Source: Salvelinus alpinus (lineage: Eukaryota > Chordata > Actinopteri > Salmoniformes > Salmonidae). Taken from it: a DNA stretch of 64,000 nucleotides. A program made the translations under genes and the position numbers. Where the stretch lies: the NCBI RefSeq assembly GCF_045679555.1, contig NC_092091.1, positions 92,894,190-92,958,189 on the forward strand. Reading direction: 5' to 3'. This document shows positions 59,374 to 64,000 of this stretch, piece after piece; within the stretch, counting starts at the first letter, position 1, and each line of letters begins with the position of its first letter. The notes under the pieces are model-generated. The model searched no databases. It was not told the DNA's origin and saw only the letters and a program-made list of their open reading frames with translations.

Positions 59374-61158
59374 TTAAGGTGCGAACTCCGGGCGCACCAG
59401 CACAAAGTCTAGGGGAGGGCCTGGGTGGGCATCTGACCACGGTGGTGGCTCAGGCTCAGGGCGAGGTCCCCACCCCACCATAGTCAATCCCAGCTTATAT
59501 CTCCCCCTACAAATGACCACCCTCATATTACCCCCACTTAATCTTTTGGGTAACATCGACACAAGGGGCAGCACCGGGATAAGGGGCAGCACCGGGATAA
59601 GGGGCAACACCGGGATGAGGGACGGCAGCTCCGGGCTGAGGGACGGCAGCTCCGGGCTGAGGGACGGCAGCTCCGGGCTGAGGGACGGCAGCTCCGGGCT
59701 GAGGGACGGCAGCTCCGGACTGGCTGGCGGATCCTGGCTGGCTGACGGCTCTGGCTGGTCATGGCTGGCTGACGGCTCTGGCTGGTCATGGCTGGCTGAC
59801 GGCTCTGGCTGGTCATGGCTGGCTGACGGCTCTGGCTGGTCATGGCTGGCTGACGGCTCTGGCTGGTCATGGCTGGCTGACGGCTCTGGCTGGTCATGGC
59901 TGGCTGACGGCTCTGGCTGGTCATGGCTCGCTGACGGCTCTGGCTGGTCCGGTCTGGCGGAAGGCTCTGGCTGATCCGGTCTGGCGGAAGGCTCTGGCTG
60001 ATCCGGTCTGGCGGAAGGCTCTGGCTGATCCGGTCTGGCGGAAGGCTCTGGCTGATCCGGTCTGGCGGAAGGCTCTAGCGGCTCCTGTCTGGCGGACGGC
60101 TCTAGCGGCTCCTGTCTGGCGGACGGCTCTGTAGGCTCATGGCAGACGGGCGGCTTTGCAGGCTCATGGCAGACGGGCGGCTTTGCAGGCTCATGGCAGA
60201 CGGACAGTTCAGGCGCCGCTGGGCAGACGGGCAGTTCAGGCGCCGCTGGGCAGACGGGCAGTTCAGGCGCCGCTGGGCAGACGGGCAGTTCAGGCGCCGC
60301 TGGGCAGACGGGCAGTTCAGGCGCCGCTGGGCAGACGGGCAGTTCAGGCGCCGCTGGGCAGACGGCAGACTCTGGCCAGCTGAGACGCACTGTAGGCCTG
60401 GTGCGTGGTACCGGAACTGGAGGTACCGGGCTAATGACACGCACCTTAAGGCTCGTGCGGGGAACAACAACAGGGCACACTGAGTTCTCAAAGCGCACTA
60501 TATGCCTGGTGCGTGGTACCGGACTGAGGGCACGCACCTCAGGACGAGTGCTGGGAGAAATAACAGTGTGTACAGGACTCAGGAGACGCACAGGTGGCTT
60601 AGTGCGTGGTGCCGGAACTGGAGGCACTGGGCTGGAGACACGCACCATAGGGAGAGTGCGTGGAGGAGGAACAGGGCTCTGAAAACGCACTGAAAGCCTG
60701 GTGCGTGGTGTAGGCACTGGTGGTACTAGGCTGGGGCGGGAAGGTGGTGCCGGATATACCGGACCGTGAAGGAGGACACGTGCTCTTGAGCACCGAGCCT
60801 CCCCAACCTTACCAGGTTGAATGGTCCCCGTAGCCCTGCCAGTGCGGCGAGGTGGAATAGCCCGCACTGGGCTATGCAGGCGAACCGGGGACACCACCTG
60901 TAAGGCTGGTGCCATGTACGCCGGCCCGAGGAGACGTACTGGAGACCAGATACGTTGGGCCGGCTTCATGGCACTCGGCTCGATGCCCAACCTAGCCCTC
61001 CCAGTGCGGCAAGGTGGAATAGCCCGCACTGGGCTAAGCACGCGTACTGGGGACACCGTGCGCTTTACCGCATAACACGGTGTCTGACCAGTACGACGCC
61101 CTCTTACTCCACGGCAAGCCCGGGGAGTTGGCTCAGGTATCCAACCCGGCTTCGCCAC
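59374..61158 (-). CDS. Proline-rich repeat ORF of the LTR element (594 aa)
   Basis: The ORF encodes an Arg/Pro-rich N-terminal half (SPVRVLSPVRAIPP, PVPPVPAPRTKPPVRL), then arrays of PVCPAAPEL (about 6) and PSASHDQPE-type units (over 10), then SLSPELP units. It has no RT, protease or zinc knuckle that I can see. It could be a divergent gag or a non-coding interior kept open by 27-bp repeats. Strong strand bias of length and the lack of stops outside the arrays favour a real ORF. Confidence 0.55.
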   Translation of the reverse strand: MAKPGWIPEPTPRACRGVRGRRTGQTPCYAVKRTVSPVRVLSPVRAIPPCRTGRARLGIEPSAMKPAQRIWSPVRLLGPAYMAPALQVVSPVRLHSPVRAIPPRRTGRATGTIQPGKVGEARCSRARVLLHGPVYPAPPSRPSLVPPVPTPRTRLSVRFQSPVPPPRTLPMVRVSSPVPPVPAPRTKPPVRLLSPVHTVISPSTRPEVRALSPVPRTRHIVRFENSVCPVVVPRTSLKVRVISPVPPVPVPRTRPTVRLSWPESAVCPAAPELPVCPAAPELPVCPAAPELPVCPAAPELPVCPAAPELPVCPAAPELSVCHEPAKPPVCHEPAKPPVCHEPTEPSARQEPLEPSARQEPLEPSARPDQPEPSARPDQPEPSARPDQPEPSARPDQPEPSARPDQPEPSASHDQPEPSASHDQPEPSASHDQPEPSASHDQPEPSASHDQPEPSASHDQPEPSASHDQPEPSASQDPPASPELPSLSPELPSLSPELPSLSPELPSLSPELPSLIPVLPLIPVLPLIPVLPLVSMLPKRLSGGNMRVVICRGRYKLGLTMVGWGPRPEPEPPPWSDAHPGPPLDFVLVRPEFAP

Positions 61159-61166
61159 ACTCCCCT

Positions 61167-61514
61167 TTAGCCCCCCCCAAGAAATGTTTGGGTGTTACTC
61201 ACGGGCTTCCAGCCACTCTGCCTTGCCTTTGCCTCATATAACCGCCTCTCCGCTTCCGCTTTCGCTGCCTCCAGCTCCGCTTTGGGACGGCGATATTCCC
61301 CTGGCTGAGTCCAAGGTCCTTTGCCGTCCAGGATCTCCTCCCATGTCCATGAGTCCTGTTTACTTTGCCGCTGTTGTTGGTTCCGATCATGCTGCTTGAT
61401 CCTGTTGTGGTGGGGAATTCTGTCACGATCGTGTGGAAGAGATTCGGACCAAAACGCAGCATGAGGAAAATAAGCCATCTTCTCTTTATTATTGAAGAAG
61501 GCAAAACGAAACAA
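61167..61514 (-). CDS. Small charged ORF of the LTR element (115 aa)
   Basis: The ORF starts within the 5' LTR. Its C-terminal half has DSWTWEEILDGKGPW and an Ala/Glu-rich helix (AELEAAKAEAERRLYEAKA). It ends just upstream of the 594-aa ORF and may be its first segment, separated by a frameshift or stop. Function unknown. Confidence 0.5.
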   Translation of the reverse strand: MFRFAFFNNKEKMAYFPHAAFWSESLPHDRDRIPHHNRIKQHDRNQQQRQSKQDSWTWEEILDGKGPWTQPGEYRRPKAELEAAKAEAERRLYEAKARQSGWKPVSNTQTFLGGG

Positions 61515-61874
61515 AACACTTACAAACTACCAAAACAACAAACGATCGTGAAGATAAATAACGAAGTGCACACACACACAGGCTACAAACGTTCTACATA
61601 GACACAGCTAGACAACTATACTAAACATAAAGCCAACTACTCTAAATAAACCCCCTAAACCTTACAATCACCCTGGACACTACAAAACCCACATAAATAC
61701 CCATGTCACACCCTGACCTAACTAAAATAATAAAGAAAACAAAGAATACTAAGGCCAGGGCGTGACACTATCATCTAAAGGGGTGAATGAGAATTTGTAC
61801 ATGTAAGTATATGGATGAGCGATGGCCGAGCGGCATAGGCAAGGTGCAATAGATGGTATAAAATACAGTGTATA

Positions 61875-63102
61875 CAGTGGGGCAAAAAAGTATTTAGTCA
61901 GCCACCAATTGTGCAAGTTCTCCCACTTAAAAAGATGAGAGAGGCCTGTAATTTTCATCATAGGTACACTTCAACTATGACAGACAAAATGAGTATAAAA
62001 AATCCAGAAAATCACATTGTAGGATCTTTTATGAATTTATTTGCAAATTATGGTGGAAAATAAATATTTGGTCACCTACAAACAAGCAAGATTTCTGGCT
62101 CTCACAGACCTGTAACTTATTCTTTAAGAGGCTCCTCTGTCCTCCACTCGTTACCTGTATTAATGGCACCTGTTTAAACTTGTTATCAGTATAAAAGACA
62201 CCTGTCCACAACCTCAAACAGTCACACTCCAAACTCCACTATGGCCAAGACCAAAGAGCTGTCAAAGGACACCAGAATCAAAATTGTAGACCTGCACCAG
62301 GCTGGGAAGACTGAATCTGCAATAGGTAAGCAGCTTGGTTTGAAGAAATCAACTGTGGGAGCAATTATTAGGAAATGGAAGACATACAAGACCACTGATA
62401 ATCTCCCTCGATCTGGGGCTCCACGCAAGATCTCACCCCGTGGGGTCAAAATGATCACAAGAACGGTGAGCAAAAATCACAGAACCACACGGGGGGACCT
62501 AGTGAATGACCTGCAGAGAGCTGGGACCAAAGTAACAAAGCCTACCATCAGCAAGGGCATTGAAGATGAAATGTGGCTGGGTCTTTCAGCATGACAATGA
62601 TCCCAAACACACCGCCCGGGCAACGAAGGAGTGGCTTCGTAAGAAGCATTTCAAGGTCCTGGAGTGGCCTAGCCAGTCTCCAGATCTCAACCCCATAGAA
62701 AATCTTTGGAGGGAGTTGAAAGTCCGTGTTGCCCAGCAACAGCCCCAAAACATCATTGCTCTAGAGGAGATATGCATGGAGGAATGGGCCAAAATACCAG
62801 CAACAGTGTGTGATAACCTTGTGAAGACTTACAGAAAACGTTTGACCTCTGTCATTGCCAACAAAGAGTATATAACAAAGTATTGAGATAAAATGTTGTT
62901 ATTGACCAAATACTTATTTTTCACCATAATTTGCAAATAAATTCATTAAAAATCCTACAATGTGATTTTCTGGATTTTTTTTTCTCATTTTGTCTGTCAT
63001 AGTTGAATTGTACCTATGATGAAAATTACAGGCCTCTCTCATCTTTTTAAGTGGGAGAACTTGCACAATTGGTGGCTGACTAAATACTTTTTTGCCCCAC
63101 TG
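61875..63102 (+). mobile_element. Tc1-like element, internally deleted
   Basis: Inverted termini of more than 100 bp (CAGTGGGGCAAAAAAGTATT and its reverse complement) are flanked by TA on each side. The transposase is split into 62241-62594 and 62560-62886 by a deletion plus frame change. Confidence 0.9.
62241..62886 (+). pseudogene. Tc1 transposase with central deletion
   Basis: The N-terminal part keeps the paired HTH DNA-binding region ([20 protein letters not shown], and [14 protein letters not shown]). The sequence then jumps near 62555 to the C-terminal catalytic half with HDNDPKHTA (second Asp) and NPIENLW (Glu). The first catalytic Asp and surroundings are deleted and the frame changes, so no active enzyme results. 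Such copies can still be mobilised in trans. Confidence 0.88.
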
Positions 63103-63244
63103 TACATGTGATATGAGTAATGTAAGATATGTAAACATTATTAAAGTGGCGTTATTTAATGTGGCATTGTTTAAAGTGACTAGTGATACATTTATTAAAG
63201 TGGCCAGTGATTTGTGTCTCAATGTAGGCAGCAGCCTCTCTGAG

Positions 63245-63739
63245 TTAGTGATTGCTGTTTAGCATTCTGATGGCCTTGATATAGAAGCTGTTTTTCAGTC
63301 TCTCGGTCCCTGCTTTGATGCACCTGTACTGACCTGGCCTTCTGGATGATAACGGGGTGAACAGACTGTGGCTCGGGTGGTTGTTGTCCTTGATGATCTT
63401 TTTGGCCTTACTGTGACATCGGGTGGTGTAGGTGTCCTGGAGGGCAGGTAGTTTGCCCCCGGTGATGCGTTGTGCAGACCTCACTACCCTCTGGAGAGCC
63501 TTACGGTTGTGGGCGGAGCAGTTGCCGTACCAGGCAGTGATACAGCCCGACAGGATGCTCTCGATTGTGCATCTGTAGAAGTTTGTGAGTGCTTTTGGTG
63601 ACAAGCTGAATTTCTTCAGCCTCCTGAGGTTGAAGAGGCGCTGCTGTGCCTTCTTCACAACGCTGTCTGTGTGGGTGGACCAATTAAGTTTGTCCGTGAT
63701 GTGTACGCCAAGGAACTTAAAACTTTCCACCTTCTCCAC
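63245..63739 (-). CDS. LINE reverse transcriptase C-terminal fragment (164 aa)
   Basis: The ORF encodes FKFLGVHITDKLNWSTHT, then KKAQQRLFNLRRLKKFSL and the ESILSGCITAWYGNCSAHNR block typical of the end of L2/CR1-type non-LTR RTs. Catalytic RT motifs and the endonuclease lie upstream and are missing, so this is a 5'-truncated copy. Confidence 0.85.
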   Translation of the reverse strand: MEKVESFKFLGVHITDKLNWSTHTDSVVKKAQQRLFNLRRLKKFSLSPKALTNFYRCTIESILSGCITAWYGNCSAHNRKALQRVVRSAQRITGGKLPALQDTYTTRCHSKAKKIIKDNNHPSHSLFTPLSSRRPGQYRCIKAGTERLKNSFYIKAIRMLNSNH

Positions 63740-63775
63740 TACTGTCCCGTCGATGTGGATAGGAGGGTGTAGTTA

Positions 63776-64000
63776 GTGTATGTTTTCAACATTGTTTTAA
63801 CATCTTGGTAAAGATGCAGAAACCTACATCAAATGTGATAATTTTATCAATCTAAGGTAAAATATATTGAGTGAGTTCGTGTGTTTAACATTTTTTTTGA
63901 TATTTCACATAGTCTAATCATGTTCTTCTGTTATTGTCTTAATACATCTCATTATTTTTAAAGCTTAGTATATTTAACAGTGTATCAACATATCTCCTCT
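63776..64000 (+). other. 3' part of the LRR intron of gene B
   Basis: The sequence aligns with 58438-58650, the intron part before LRR exon 5. It ends in the pyrimidine tract, so the next LRR exon acceptor lies about 6 bases beyond the window. Confidence 0.85.

Larger units (their letters stand above)
59016..61767 (-). mobile_element. Young non-autonomous LTR retrotransposon (2.75 kb)
   Basis: Two 347-bp LTRs (59016-59362 and 61421-61767, TGTCACG...CGTGACA) differ at about one base (C/A in GTGAAGCTAAAT). CTATT/CTATC flanks fit a 5-bp target duplication. A purine tract (AAGGGGGGGGCTA, minus strand) adjoins the 3' LTR at 59363. The interior encodes repeat-rich proteins but no RT or integrase, so it must borrow enzymes. 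Confidence 0.85.
58875..63775 (-). mobile_element. Non-LTR retrotransposon (LINE) 3' fragment hosting two later insertions
   Basis: The LINE pieces are 58875-59015, 61768-61874 and 63103-63775. They read continuously when the LTR element (59016-61767) and the Tc1 copy (61875-63102) are removed. The RT tail lies at 63245-63739. Confidence 0.7.

Overview
This is vertebrate DNA from a teleost, most likely a salmonid. The evidence is spliced genes with GT/AG introns, a fish-specific NLR family (FISNA-NACHT-LRR-B30.2) whose N-terminus carries [13 protein letters not shown] repeats, many Tc1-like transposon relics, tRNA-derived SINEs, Gypsy-type LTR elements, and about twenty minisatellites. No bacterial genes, CRISPR arrays or operons are present. 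The salmonid assignment is inferred from repeat and gene style; no search was run.

Layout. 1-2711: a Ty3/Gypsy element on the minus strand (pol cut by the window edge, gag, LTR). 2740-14850: repeat-rich upstream DNA with six large minisatellites, copies of a shared ~0.5 kb module in both orientations, Tc1 scraps and a SINE. 14851-22693: NLR gene A (15-aa repeats, FISNA-NACHT, five LRR exons, linker exon, B30.2). 22694-29470: a 53-bp minisatellite and nested TTAA-flanked elements. 29506-40427: a linker exon amplified six-fold, then FIIND (ZU5-UPA) and CARD exons; the largest introns hold an LTR-like element and a Tc1 element that itself contains a 4-kb unclassified insertion. 40428-55559: more TTAA elements, minisatellites and a duplicated copy of the gene A upstream region. 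55560-64000: NLR gene B, a tandem paralogue of A. Its third LRR intron is swollen by a LINE fragment containing a non-autonomous LTR element and a Tc1 deletion derivative. The window ends in the polypyrimidine tract before the next LRR exon.

Main interpretation. All exons from 14923 to 40427 have canonical splice sites and compatible phases. Joined, they give one open reading frame of 5247 nt (1748 codons plus stop): [15-aa repeats]-FISNA-NACHT-LRR-B30.2-[16-aa linker x6]-FIIND-CARD. This would be an NLRP1-like inflammasome sensor with a B30.2 domain between the LRRs and the FIIND. The link between B30.2 and FIIND rests on one splice donor that overlaps a TGA stop codon, so the locus could make a short B30.2-ending NLR, a long FIIND-CARD protein, or a form that skips B30.2. 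No transcript evidence was available.
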